A stretch of 64,000 bases of DNA from Agapanthus africanus. Lineage: Eukaryota > Streptophyta > Magnoliopsida > Asparagales > Amaryllidaceae. Of the stretch, positions 49,282-61,800 are shown one piece after another (position 1 is the first letter of the stretch; each line of letters opens with the position of its first letter). The notes under the pieces were generated by a model, which did not search any database, was not told where the DNA came from, and worked only from the letters and a program-made list of their open reading frames with translations. The stretch is taken from assembly GCA_030015575.1 (NCBI GenBank), contig JASDDO010000018.1, forward strand, positions 377,265,908 through 377,329,907, given 5' to 3'. The translations under genes were made by a program, and so were the position numbers.

Positions 49282-50013
49282 ACCTTCTGTACACCCCTTT
49301 AGGCCAAATGGTTTTTTTCCTTCCCTACCGTTCGGCACCAGCCTATGGTTTGGAAGAAGACTATCCAATAAGCATAATGGGTGTACTGTCCTAATCCTAG
49401 GAGCACTCGCAATGCGAGAGAAGGTAAAGATAAAAGACAACCGAATAAACCTTATTCCTATTTCTCCTGAACCAGAATCCATCTCCGAACTGGAACAAGT
49501 TCCTTTCGAGTTCGTATATAACCATACGATGGAGTATCCAATAAACTGTGGATCTTCGTAGTGATACAGAGTGTCCTGGAGAAATACAAAGGTGAAGTGG
49601 GAGTGGTAATGAAATACTTGGTTTGGTCGTGAATAGCAGTCGCAATTTAGTTTGCCCTCCTTCTAATCCCTTTCTTTGTCTTAACTTAATACCTTCTGTA
49701 CACCGTTTAGGCTAATTGGTTTTCTTCATTCCCCACCGTTCGGCACCAGCCTAAGGTTTGGAAGAAGACTATCCAATTTGCGTAATAGGTGTACTATCTC
49801 CTAAACCAAGGAGTACTCGCAACTTGAGAGAAGGTAAAAAGGAAAAGACAACTGAATAGTCCTATCCGTTTTCTCCAGAACCGGAAACCATCCTCGAATA
49901 AATTCCTTCGAGTTCGTATATAACCATACGATGGTTTTGTCCAATAGAAATGGACGTTCGTAGTAATACGGGGTGTCCTGGAGAAAAGGGTAAAAGTAGG
50001 AGTGGCAATGAGG
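49282..50013. repeat. Tandem duplication of about 400 bp inside element B
   Basis: Copy one (about 49282-49613) and copy two (about 49691-50013) share ACCTTCTGTACACC, CCGTTCGGCACCAGCCTA, GGTTTGGAAGAAGACTATCC and TCGAGTTCGTATATAACCAT in the same order, at about 80% identity by eye. The period is 400-409 bp. No protein domain is visible. Confidence 0.85.
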
Positions 50014-52413
50014 TTTGCAACTCTGACAATCCAAAAGCCAGTGTTTAAGAAGGTTCGGTTAATTTGGTCACTGAGTCATAGTCTTAGGGTCGGGTCAATG
50101 GTCGTTGCCAAAGAGAGAGAGAAAAGAAACACTCAGCGTGCACTCTATCCTAGATCAGAATGGTTACCATTTTATCTAATCTGGAAACCTCCCACTGTAC
50201 CGTCAAATTCTCCTCCAAACCTGAAAGAAGAATTAGTCGGGATCACCCGAGGAGTAAACCAACTCATTAGTGGGAATCGGGATCCAACTATCATCGCATG
50301 ATAACGTGACGGAATCAGCTCACGTCATCACACTCCAGAAGGTATGCGCATATCTGGCAAGTTTTAGTTTCTTTAGAAACTCCCGATGTGATTTTTGCCC
50401 CATGCTCTTATGACCTTGACTTTGGCCAACAAATCATAAGTCACATGTCAAGTTCTACCCGTCATTCTCCAGGTTAATTTGAGCCCACCCGCACAAGCCC
50501 TTGACTTTGGCCAACAAGGCTATACGACTGCCCTAAACCAATGCATCTATCTATGCTGCACATGAATACCCAATAGCTACCAATCACTATGCCTTGACTT
50601 TGGCCAACAAACATAGCTTGAATACTATTGACCACCCATATGAAACGACGGAGGGCTACGAATGGTTTCTGGCGAAAACCTTTAACGTAATGAACTTGAT
50701 ATCGTTGAAGGAACTGGATAGCTTTTATAAAAATATAGTGACGAGAACCATTGCTAAAGAGGTCACTCCAGGTGAAGGGATCTCGGCTCTTTCCCCGTAG
50801 AATGAGGTGCAGGATATTCCAACTGAATACCACGATGCAAAGCAAAAGTAATCGGCTATAGTGAAGTTATTGCCCTAACGCAAACTTTTGTCCAAGGGGT
50901 CACTCCCGGTGAAGGGATCTCGGCCCTTGCCTCGTCGACTGAGGAGCAGGATATTCCAACTGAATACCACTGTGCAAAACAAAAGTGAACGTTCTTACAA
51001 TAACAGCTTTTTGAAAAGTGTTCCAACAACATCAGAATAGGTTTGTTTTTAACTTGCATTGATCCGAATCAATGCAGTCCCATCAATTGATCACACCAAT
51101 AAAGAACGAAAATAATGACGTACGTATATGCCATCCGCATTCGCCACTGGGTCCCGTCATTACCCGTTAGGTTAGCTAACTAACGACAGAGCGGGGACTG
51201 GACTAGCGCGGATGCAAAACATATACAACATTTACTAGTATATATATCAATATATAATATTTCGCTCAAGGCGTGATAAAATGCAACATCACAGAAATGT
51301 ACAGCATCACAGAACAATACAGATATCTGGGATCCCCGGGTTTCACAGAGTCGCTGCTGAAACCCGACGTTTCCCTGGTCGTGTGGATAGCCTGTGCAAT
51401 GAAATCCTAGACCCCTACGGGCGCGGTAAGCTACCCGCCAAAACCTGAAGCGAGGCAGCCCCCTTCAGCAACGTGAATGGACCACCCAACACTTCACGGA
51501 ATCCGGAAACTTGGGCACCCCTCCTGGGTCAACCTGTACCCCCTACGAGTGCGGCGAATAGCTCGCCAATTCTAGAGTGAAGCCCTCTCCGTCTCAATGC
51601 CATGAGATGCGGGCCCATTTCCCTCTAGAACCCGGCTATCCGTGCACCCCTCCGCGGGGTAATCCTAGTACAGAAAGTAAAATATACATACAACGGGTAC
51701 ATCGACCTCGACCCGGTCGTGCCCCAAAAGAATAATATACAGACAGGCAGTGACGGCAGTCCACATGTCGGACGCTCGCCCCGCAATATCAAATGTACAT
51801 AATACAACTAAAACTGTACTAGCATTGCATCCAGGCTATCCCCCACGACCAATCCGCAACATCACCGCACAATCACAGAACATCAACGTGAATGTCACGT
51901 TCGTAAATCCGTCTAACCGGGCTATAGCAGTTAGACAGGATTTACCGATCAAGTGACATTCACGGTCGCAGATATAATGTAAATACTGTGAACTAATGTG
52001 TTTAAAATTTTCGATCGATCAAATTTACCCAAGTGGGCCCCCAAGCACTATTGTAGCACTTAAAGAAATTCTGGGCCCAAAAAGAATATGCCAAAACCCC
52101 AATTTCCCTGTCCAAGAACCTCTGTAAAAAAATTGGTCTAGTGAGGGGGCTAAGTGGCGGCGGAACCGCGGCCCAAGCATGGGTTTGGCCGCGGTTCCGC
52201 GGTGGTATAGTGAGATCACGCGACCAAATTTTCACAGAGTGCTTAGAATTCCCTGCACAGTATTCTGCAACAACCTGAAAAAATTTTGGAGCCAAAAAAA
52301 TTTCGACAGAAACCTGATGCTTTTGAAAATGCAGTTTTGGAATTTTGTTCGATCGAAAATGTAAACACATTAGACCAAGCTAGACTAGGTTAATGGCGTG
52401 GCTCTGATACCAG
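50014..52413 (-). other. Leader region of element B with structured repeats
   Basis: Counterparts of E's leader are present: three hairpins with loop CCTTGACTTTGGCCAACAA (50406-50440, 50496-50521, 50587-50615), the CATCCGC/GCGGATG fold (51132-51214), repeated CCCCTACG(G/A)GCGG-like words near 51410 and 51540, and the GC-rich inverted repeat at 52161-52202. A 90-bp block at 50762-50850 recurs at 50901-50988. Confidence 0.75.
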
Positions 52414-54555
52414 TGTAAGTGCACGGCGGCGCCCCGGCCGTCAAACTGAGGCCAAAATGCGGAAGCGATGATATACTTTAACTTTTGAACCGGCACCACC
52501 GCGCACAAAAATCCCGGATCGGGCCATTAATCTAGTCCTAGCTAACAAGAGAAGGGGTAGAGAGATATACCGAGCGATCCGTGTCCTTCGGTCTTCTCGT
52601 CGTCGTCCCGATCTCCCCGCGGAATCTCCGGTCTCCACCACGTCGCCGGAAGGGCACCATGTCGCCGGGTTCTTTTACGGGCTCCCACCTCCGGACCGAG
52701 GCAACTCGGGCACGAAGTTGGCGAGCCGACGTGCCCAAGAATTGCTGTAGAATGTAGTGTAGTGCTATGTCTCATTTGGGGTCACTAGAAGTTGCCCATT
52801 TAGTGGAGGAAAGGAGTTGTGGAATTTTTGTGGAGCTATGGGATTTGTACAAACATGAGGAGAACAAAATCCCACCCAAAAATATTGGGCAGCCCCTTCT
52901 TTTTCTTGGCCGGCCACAAGCTAAGGGAATGAGAGAGTGTATCAAATGAGGGGAGCCCCACAATAATGCAAGTGAGAGGAATGATATGTGATCATGAGAA
53001 AAAAATGATCACCAATAAATCCACACTCCATCAACTAATCAACAACCATGATTACTCCAAAAAGTCAAGCAATCATGAACTTATGAAGTCAATGGGTCAA
53101 GGTCAAACAAGAGCTATCATGAAGCATCAATATGCAAAGACCACCTCCCACAATGCTTATTTGCACAATTGCAAATAAGCCCTCCTCCACCAATCTTCGG
53201 CCAATGAAAGATACAAAGAAATATGGCCGAAACGGAAAGCAAACTGGCAACTCCAAAAAACTGATCCCGTAATAAATTATAGGAAAACCCCGCTACTGTA
53301 TATACATACCCGCATTTGTATTCCGACCGAATACAAATGCAATGAGACAAAATCCACACTGTACTATAATAGGATCCGGATTAAACCAAAGCCCGCTAGT
53401 ATAAACCGTCCAATCATGATCCGTGCAATACCGCACGTATCTGATCGAACCCTGCCATATCTCCATACGGACTCTACTGCGTTTCGCCCGAAACTTGAGA
53501 AACTGGTCTGTGGGGGACTCTAAAGACTCGTCAATACTTTGGTTATGGATTTAACCACTAGCACGTCAGAGGTATTAGCCTATACGTGACGGGCTACCAG
53601 GTATTGACCAAAAGGGACGTCGATGAGCGAACTCATCCTGACACCCTATTGAGCCTGTCAGTGACAATATCCGTACAGTCCGGTCCGTTCGTCTATGAGC
53701 ATCGCATGGCGGGCCTAGGGGGTTGGTAAAAGTCAGACCCTCAAAAGCGGTACAAGTCGTGTCGGAGTGTAGCCCAGAACGCGCTGAGATACTACTGGAA
53801 TACCTACCAGTAAATCTCCTGCCTTGGCCAAGGACTTCGTGTAAGGGCTCTCCTAGACACAGCGCGACCTCACCCCCAATACCGGGAGAGACGAACCCCT
53901 GAAGATCCGCTCACTGCCTCCATGTGGCTCGGGACTGTACCCAACTAAAACCTGTTTGCATGTCTCCTTTGAGCATGGTAGGGTAGTAATCAAAGTACAG
54001 TGGGAACTCACACGAGACAAATGACGATCCTCGGGTCGATGAACTAACCTGTACACATGTCACCAGGGAACTGCTATCTGACGTCAGGTATAACACCAAC
54101 TAGCATGTTCCCGGCGAGTCCTGTCCAGTGTACTCATAACCCAATGAGCACCTGTATACATCTTAGGTGAACCAACTGACACCAGTGGATTGTGATACCG
54201 GCCACCGCCCCTCGTCGGGGTCTCGACTGTATACACTAGTCTACTCTGGAGTATTGATGCCCTGTCTCGAAACTCCCACGACTAAGGACCTTTTAAGGAT
54301 GTGCTTATAGAATACCAGCTCCCACGTATATGATCGCCCTCATACTGCTGGCAGTCAAGCAAGAATTCTATGGGCTCTATCAACGTGTAATAGCGACCTG
54401 TCAGGTCACCTAAAGCAGTACACGATGATAAAGATAAACCAGATAGCATACTATCATCTTGAGTAAGACTGTCCTACCGGGATAGGTCCTCCCTCAACCA
54501 TTGCAATCACGTGCCTATGATCCAATAATTGACTCTGAGGGCACTATCTCCAACA
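52414..54555 (-). repeat. 5' LTR of element B (right side)
   Basis: 2142 bp, the partner of 44532-46673. The primer site at 52401-52412 adjoins its left edge, which makes it the 5' LTR on the - strand. Confidence 0.95.
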
Positions 54556-56433
54556 AGACATTTTAAACTGATTTAGATCTTGAATTTGGTTTGGGCGTTA
54601 TCGGTAACTGCTGCACATGGACGACAGAATTTGTGTCTTTTTCCAAAAACCGTTGATAACACCGTTAAGTTTTCTATCTTAAATAGGCAAGCACTCACTT
54701 TCTCTGGCTCTCTGAGACTCAAGAGAATTGATCCCTCTTAAACCTATATTTACTAAAGTCCTTAAATGTAATTTTATATAACTCGAGAGGGTTTTATGAA
54801 AAATATTTTTTAATATAGTTTCAAAATAATCTCGAGAAATTATTTATATTATTTAAGATTTCCATGAATGTGAATTTTAGGGATTTGAGGTATTTTAATG
54901 ATAATACCTTAACTTGAATAGTTCATGGTATTTTATTGTAAAGTTTGACTTATATTGATATCTTGATGGTGTTTTGATGAAACTTGTAATTCTTTCTGTT
55001 GAAAAGAATCTAAGGTTATTATATTTTGAAAATATATGGATTTTATAATATTTATATAATTATTAAAAATTAATTTTGATTATTAAGCAGAAAATTTTAT
55101 TTTTCTTAAAAATTGTATTAAAAACTTTTCGAGATCGAATACTCCGTGAGAAGGCCTGCATCTCCCTCTACTATCCCAAGAATGTGCGATAATCCGCACC
55201 ATCCAATAGTGGGTCCCCTAAAAAGGGTTGTAGAGGTATATTTTCAAAGGAAATTAAAATGCAATTTTAAAAGAAACCCGATTTTTATAGTAAAGGGTTT
55301 TAGTGTAACGTTGCATTCGTATCAAAAACATGTTCACAGAGTATCGTGCTATTGAAACATATGTGTATGTGAGGGTTAGGTCATTACCCCATGAAGTTTT
55401 CTAAAGGTCTAATCTGCAAAAATACTAAAAGATGTGATATGTGAATTTCATGGTATTTAAACGAAAAACTTAAATTAAAGTTACTTTGCATGGAATTCTA
55501 GGTTACAATTTATTCAAAACATTTATAATAATGTTACAAGTATTGTGTAAAAGTTGTATGAACAATATGTAAGAAAGAGGGTGAGTTTTTAGGGTTTTAG
55601 AAGATCGACATCGGTATTAACTCCACTTACCGATGTTCGTTTTAAAAAAAAGATTTTCAAAGAGGAAGAAGAGAGATTGGGAGGAACTTACCGTTTGATT
55701 ATAATAAGAAGAGTTAGGAGAAGGGATTGTTATCATCGTGGCGTCGCGGGATCGCCGGAATTAGCTTCGATCCTCTCCGGAACTTGATCGCTTGCTAACT
55801 CCATTTTACTCCACTCGCACCTAGAAACTTTTCAGAGAATTTTGGCTAGAATTTTCAGAATGAAGATGGGCTAGGACATGGGGTAGTATTTATAGTGTGT
55901 AATTAGGGTTTTGGGATTAAAAGAGTGAGTTAAAATTCATTAAAAAGAGGATAAATGGGAAATTGAAAGTCTCTGTTTGATTGCAGTGTAGGGAAGTTAG
56001 AGGTAGGGGAAAGGACAAGTGTGCAAAGCACGGGGACACTTGGCCACCAAAGAACCGTCGGCGCCGGCCCCATTGCAAGAACCGCCGGTCGAATGTGGGA
56101 GATGGGCCGTTGGATTTGAGCCATGTGTTCACGCTAGTATATACAACATTTTGCACATGTTTTTTCCTCTGTCTTTTCATTTTTATGTGCATTGCATGTG
56201 TAAACTTTTGGGCTTCCAAAAGCTTTAAAAGAAAAATCAGAAAAAATATAATGTGTCTGAGGGGATTCGAACACAGGGGCTATGTCACAGCCGTGCAAGG
56301 CTTTACCAGTGAGCTACAAGTTGTTTCTTGCTGTTCTTAAACAAATTTAACTTATAACTTGTACTCAGGCTAAGGAACTCCTTTCTGTACTTTAAAAAGA
56401 AAAAAATTGTACAGAAAATTCAGAGTCGTTACA
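54556..56433 (-). repeat. 3' LTR of element A, inner part (resumes after B)
   Basis: This is AT-rich LTR sequence with a GC-rich island near 55735-55800 and a possible tRNA-derived insert at 56245-56340. It ends CAGAGTCGTTACA beside a purine-rich tract read on the - strand. It cannot be compared with the right LTR, where this part lies beyond the window. Confidence 0.75.
56245..56340 (-). ncRNA. tRNA-like / SINE-head-like sequence
   Basis: On the - strand TAGCTCACTGG fits the polymerase III A box (TRGCNNARTGG) and TGTTCGAATCC fits the B box (GGTTCGANNCC) at 10 of 11 positions, 32 bases apart. A cloverleaf-like D-arm and T-arm can be drawn but the acceptor stem is poor. It is more likely the head of a tRNA-derived SINE or a tRNA relic inside the LTR than a working tRNA gene. 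The SINE's tail was not identified. Confidence 0.45.
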
Positions 56434-56479
56434 TTCTACTCTCCTACTATAAATTTCGTTCTCAAAATTTATAGAAGAA

Positions 56480-57793
56480 GTTGTAACAGATTCAAGAAAA
56501 TTTTATGAAAGTACTACTAGTATTGTATCGAAAGTGCATGAATATGTTTGAAAGAACGAAATGATGCAAGAATTTTGAAAAGGCTGAAAAGATAGGAAGG
56601 GATTTACCAGTGTTACCTTGAGCTATAGTTTCGGCTTCCACGATCGCCAAAGTGTACGCCTGACGTCTCGGCACATTTATCTGTGCAGGCTGGTATATCG
56701 ATGGCTGACGAGGTAAAGGTGGTCCGTGTGGAGGTGGTGCAGGAAGAGCTAAACAAATAGGTGGAGCTTGGATAGCTGGTCTAGCTACGGAGGCTGGGCT
56801 AGTTCAGTTATGTAGGCAAGTTCCAATAGTGTATGAAGAGGATCCACATATCAGACAAAGACCGTTTGCTTGACGGCAATCCTTGACTTGGTGTCCGGTC
56901 CTCTTACAATAGATGCAGAAGTTCGATTCATTCTCGGAAAATGATCCTCCGGGCCTCATAGCTGGCGCTGGGAGAGCTAGCCTAGAAGATCCCCCTCTAG
57001 TAATCTGATGGGCGGGATGTTTCATTCCGACTAACTGCGGCCTTCCCTTCTTCTTAATAATAGCTTCGTAGCGACGGACCGACTTCAAAGTTGCTTCATA
57101 CGTTAGATATTTCCATGTTGCTAGAGCAGCCTGGATCTCAGGGCCCAATCCTGGCTGGAAATGCCTGGCTCTGATTTCTGCAGTAGGGATTAGATGGGCG
57201 GCAAATCTGCCAAGCATGGTAAATTCAGCATCGTACTCGTTCATTGACTTATCCCAAATAGATCCTTGTTGCAGGTGAATAAACTTCTGTTCCATCTCGA
57301 AGTGTGCGGTTTCCGGAAAATACATGGCATCAAATATATCACGGAAAGTTTTCCACTCGATTGGTTACTCAAGTCGGCTCTCCTCGGCTTTCCACCGGAC
57401 CCTTGTATTGTCGGTGAGCTGGAGTTTGGCTATTATGACCTAAGCCACTTCTGAAACTTGAGCTACGGCTAGGTCGTCTTCAATGCTCTGTGCCCATTCC
57501 TCGGCCTCAAGTCGTTTCTCCTTCCTTGAGAAGTTCTTCGGGGGTAAATCCTGAAATTGTTTCACTCCCGGTGCTTCTTCTTTAGAGCGGATGAAACTCT
57601 GTTGAAGGAGAGCAGTCTGCTCTTGGAAAATCGTGCTTTGAGCCTGCTGACCTTCAAGTAAGCTTTTGATAACTTCCAGAAGCATCGTCTGTTCTGTGAG
57701 TGGAGCGGCTACGGTAGGCGGAGGTGGTAGAACAGTAAGGATAGGTGGTGGCGTACTTCCATCATTATTGCTAGGGTTGCTGGGAGAATCCAT
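56480..57793 (-). mobile_element. gag region of Tekay/Del-type element A
   Basis: Antisense: a Pro-rich start (MDSPSNPSNNDGSTPPPILT), QFQDLPPKNFSRKEKRLEAE, the Retrotrans_gag core (FRDIFDAMYFPETAHFEMEQ, KFIHLQQGSIWDKSMNEYDA) and the zinc knuckle CIYCKRTGHQVKDC. A QAYTLAIVEAETIAQ stretch near 56610-56670 resembles the (R)VYALT..EAE segment that precedes the protease in chromoviruses. No reverse transcriptase or integrase follows. It is a broken fossil. Confidence 0.85.
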
Positions 57794-57937
57794 CGCCTTA
57801 GATAGAGAAAAAAGATTAGGATGGATTCAACGGAACTTGAATTGTAAGGAATGTAAAGTTGTTGAATCTCATATTTCTTGTTATATATTGCTTATGACTT
57901 CATGCAGAACGGACCTGCATGGGCCACCAACAAAACC
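57794..57937 (-). other. Short leader of element A
   Basis: About 140 bases between the gag start and the right LTR. The usual initiator-Met primer word is not visible next to 57938. An ATGCAG...CTGCAT inverted repeat lies at about 57903-57920. Confidence 0.5.
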
Positions 57938-58872
57938 TGTCAATTCACGCTTCCCAAAAGTCGGAAGCAGGTACGCGACGAGGCCGTGACGTATTTTTTC
58001 GAGAAGGTCATTTTTCAGGAATAAATACGTTACGCGTAAAATAAGCAATATAAAATAACAAGAGAATAAATATGAGATTAAAACTTTAACAACTTTATTT
58101 AAATTCAACTTGATTCATTTACAATACATGATTTTTAACAGAAAGAAAATACAATGATTGAAATGCCTAAACAGGTGGCGTATATAAACTGAGAAAGGTA
58201 ATTAGACTAGACCTGGGTCTCGGTCTGATTGTGCTCTTCCTCTGAGATGTCTACCTCTTCAGTCTCTCCAGTATCTGATGAACATTCCAAGAAAAACAGA
58301 AAAGGGTGGAATGCCCGTCAGCGAAATTTCGCTCGGTAAGTCCTAAGGAATGAAGTGAAATATAAATTGTAACGATAAGGAAGATGTATATCATGAACAA
58401 TGGATTATGGATTATGATGTGTCAGCATGTCGTTTAATGTAAACATGGCGAGTTTATGTAGCATGCAGTTTTATCGTAATATATGCGAACAAGTATGGTA
58501 ATTTATGACAAGTAGATAAGCATGATAGCATGAGCATGGCACAAAAAAGTAACATGGGCGTCTAGTGTAAGTATAGTGAATATGCAGTGAATGTAAGTGT
58601 CTTAACAGGTCTCTACTTGGGTACACTAATTTAACGTAAGTTCAAGGGTGAATGTTAACCAATCTCAAGAGTGTTCTGGAACCCAATAGGCTGTAATCCA
58701 GGGTTAAGGAACAACAGGCCCGAATCAAGTGTTAGTAATGGGACTTCAACCTAGTGTTGAAGTATTCCAAACTCAACAGGCTGTAATCTAGGAGCAAGAA
58801 AACAGGGCTCTCATGATAGGTTGCTTGTGTTAGTAGACATGGATTCATGATCTAGTGGGACTCCTGAGATTT
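57938..58872 (-). repeat. 5' LTR of element A, part before element C
   Basis: Aligns with 43211-44160 at roughly 94-95% by eye. It stops at CTCCTGAGATTT, where element C begins. Confidence 0.9.
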
Positions 58873-61800
58873 TGTCACGCCCCGCTTCCCAAAATACGGA
58901 ATACGAGGGTGACTAGGCCAGCCATGCTACTACGATCAAGGAAAAATCCTGCCGTAGTCAAATTTCGGCTTCTAGCATTATATGGTAATCAGTAAAATAC
59001 CACACAGATAAAGAGAATGCAATCACTAGAATTATCAGATGTAAAGGAAACTGAGCGCAAAGGAAGTAAACAAAAGGGCAACTAACCAGGGATATCAAAG
59101 GACAAATATAACTGGTTCACTGGTCTGGATCTTCGCGGTCTTCTCGAGATCAGACGGATCCACCTCTATCACGGAGCATGCATACTCAGGTCGTCAGGGT
59201 GACACAATAGCAATATTATAATAATAAGGCAAGAAAATAAGGTAATAACGGTGGAGACAATAAATGCAGGTAATCGATATGTCACTAAACAATGCAATGT
59301 ATAATCTGTGTTCCTATCGGTCTCTAAGTCACTTTTGAAATCGAGTCGCGGAAAAGAATGATCATGTTTAACGAGGGTCTCGTACGTACCCGAGATTACG
59401 TCCCACTGTTGCCTAGGATATAACCCTGTCAGCCGGACCGCTAGGTCCAAACCTAATATATAAGAGTCGATGTTCGAATGATCATCCTTTAAATCACTGA
59501 CCTCGCTAAATACAAGTTCCTTTCCACTTCGATTTCCCCCTTTTCCCCCCAGGTTTCACTATCTATGAGTATGGGCTAGTTGTGTATAAGTACGCATCAA
59601 TAACACTGCTTTATTCATTATTCACTGTATTGTTCACTATCACGAATCATTCACTTTTTACTGGCGTACTTGACACAACTAAACCGATACTATTCACGTT
59701 CGACAATTCATTATACACTGAAAATTAATAAGGACGCTCACTATCGTTAGTGGTAATGCATTCTGGTAAAATGTGAATCATGCCAATAAACAAATTATAT
59801 GCAATACAAGTCATTACACGTCGTATGAACTAAGAAAAAATCGCATTAAATCGTACGTTCAGAATTTAGTAAAATGATACAAAAGCGGTAAAAAGTAAAC
59901 TTAATCAGCAATTCAACGAAATTGGTTTCAAGTCAATCGGGTCTCGGCTTTGTGAATTACGGTCATTTCTTTTTAGGTGTTCTTTGCTGGAAATTCAGTT
60001 CCTGAACTGAAAGTCCATTTCTTAACATAGTTTTCACCCTGTTGGGATCATAATTAGGCGAGTTTTTCAGTTAGGTTTCCAACACACCAGACAGATCGAT
60101 AATATCCTCTGTGTGCTGGGAGTTATACATTATCTAAGATCGGGATATGCGTTCTGTCCCTGCTTTGGACTGCAGTATGTACTGATGGTTTAAAATATGA
60201 TTAAAATAGAAAACGATGGTAAAAACGAATGAAACCACTTCCAATAGTTAGCTAACAGATTTATCTTTGCTACAGTATAGGGTTCCGCATAATACCATTT
60301 TCACACAGATAAGTAAAAGAATTTCTAATAAAGTGTTGGCAAGCAGTGCTGCTCTGGACTGTAATTCAAAGCCGCACTTCCGAACAGTTTTCGCCACTGC
60401 TATAAAATAGAAATAAGTATAAATTATTTGGGGCTCTAGGTTGTCGAGTCGTCTTCGATACGAGCCCTCGAATACAACATTCCGGTGTGTAACCAATTTA
60501 CTATGATTTTCACAAATTTCAGGTACAGAAGGTTTCGGATTCGACGGATCTAAATGAGGCTGACATTTTACGCTGTTAGGGTCCGTATTTTCGAGCCAAC
60601 TCTTAACACAGTATTCATTATCACTTGGGTAATCCATTATTCTTAAGTTCCGTCATTTTAATAGGGTTTTTAGCTTATGGTTTGCATCGAGAACTTATAT
60701 TAACATTTGATTCGCAACCGAAATGAATATACTATAGCATATAGCAAGTATTTAAACCTGCCTGACGACGTATCGAAAAATATATGGCAGCGACGCGGCA
60801 ACAACGGTGATCTACTGCAACGACAATGGCATGTCATGATCACGACGCAAGCGCGGCTAGGCATGACATGGCAACTCGACCTCGGCTCGAGCTTGGTGCG
60901 TTTTGATATTGGTCCTTGGCTGGAGGGTGTTGTGCAGGGTGGTCGTCGATGAGGGCTTGACGATACTAGCGGACCCGGTGGATGCAGCGACGGCGAGAGG
61001 AGGCTCGACTTGGGCTGATGGAGGGTGAAGGTTGAGGCTCATAGGGACTTGGCGGTGCGGTGATTGCGTGGAGCTGCGGTGGCGGCAGCTGGAGGCTCGT
61101 CGGCGGTGAAAAGATGTCGGCAGTCCAGGGACGGCCTCGACGAGGTGGGGAGCTCGGGCGGCGGTAAGAAAAGGTTGTGAGGGGGGTCGGCCTTGGAACT
61201 TGGAGGGTGAGAGGAAGAAGGTGTGGGTTGCTGTGGTGATGGTGAGGGAGTAGGAAGGGTAAAGACAAGGGTGGTGGCATGGGGCCGGCGGAGACGACGT
61301 GGAGGCGGTCGGAGGTGCTGTCGATGGTGAGGGGAGTTCGGGCGCAAGGGGTATGCAGGCGAGGCTGGGGCTCTGGTTTGGGTTCGGGTTGAGGGTGATG
61401 GTAGTGATGAAGGAAAGAGTAGAGAGAGGTGAGGTCGAGGAGGAGATTGGTGAAGGGACGAGGACGATGGCGGGGGGTCGAAAACTGCGAGGCAATAGGC
61501 TTTCTTGGGTCGTCGGGGTGTTGGGTTTGCTGTCGGGGATGGAGGAGCGGTGAGGTGAGGAAGGAGGCGGCGGAAGAGAGGAGAAGAGAGTGCGACGATG
61601 TGGAGTTGAGGGAGTTGGCGGTGGCGATAGGCAAGCATGGGGCGTTTGGGCGTGGGTTCTTCGCAGGGGAGAGAGGGATAAGGGGGGAGAGAGAGAGAGT
61701 GGGAATTATTGAGAGGGGAGAGAGAGAGAGATTGAACAGAGAGGGAGAGAGAAATTGAACCGTGGGGGGGAGGGTTTAAAATAATTAATTGAAAAATATA

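Larger units (their letters stand above)
44532..54555 (-). mobile_element. Copia element B, young LTRs and decayed interior
   Basis: LTRs 44532-46673 and 52414-54555 are each 2142 bp. Flanks AGACG (44527-44531) and AGACA (54556-54560) look like a 5-bp target duplication with one later change. The primer site for initiator-Met tRNA (TGGTATCAGAGC on the element strand) is at 52401-52412 and the copia polypurine tract is beside 46673. The LTRs differ at about 48 sites by eye (about 2.2%). The interior (46674-52413) shows only scraps of Angela-like pol, for example MDDIHKVGSDVPILRSV at about 47550-47600. It is broken throughout its coding part. Confidence 0.92.
43211..58872 (-). mobile_element. 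Tekay/Del-type gypsy element A with only gag inside; holds element B
   Basis: The left LTR starts TGTCATGCCCCGCTTCC at 43211, is interrupted by B at 44532-54555, and ends GAGTCGTTACA at 56433; without B it is about 3.2 kb. It is bordered by a polypurine-like AGTAGGAGAGTAGAA (element strand). The interior (56434-57937) has a gag region only. The right LTR begins TGTCAATTCACGCTTCCC at 57938 and is itself interrupted at 58872 by element C. LTR length and ends fit Tekay/Del chromoviruses. The right end of A is outside the window. It is a broken fossil lacking a pol region. Confidence 0.82.

Noticed and set aside
56245-56340. Functional nuclear tRNA gene
   Set aside because: The A and B boxes are present but the acceptor stem pairs poorly and it lies inside an LTR; SINE-like or relic is more likely.
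59169-60637. Antisense frames of 93 and 129 codons in LTR C
   Set aside because: They have no domains, sit in LTR sequence, and frames of this length are expected by chance in 64 kb.
60857-61638. Three overlapping long antisense frames as possible host genes
   Set aside because: All lie inside the LTR of C and give low-complexity Pro/Ser/Arg peptides; overlapping open frames are expected in GC-rich sequence.
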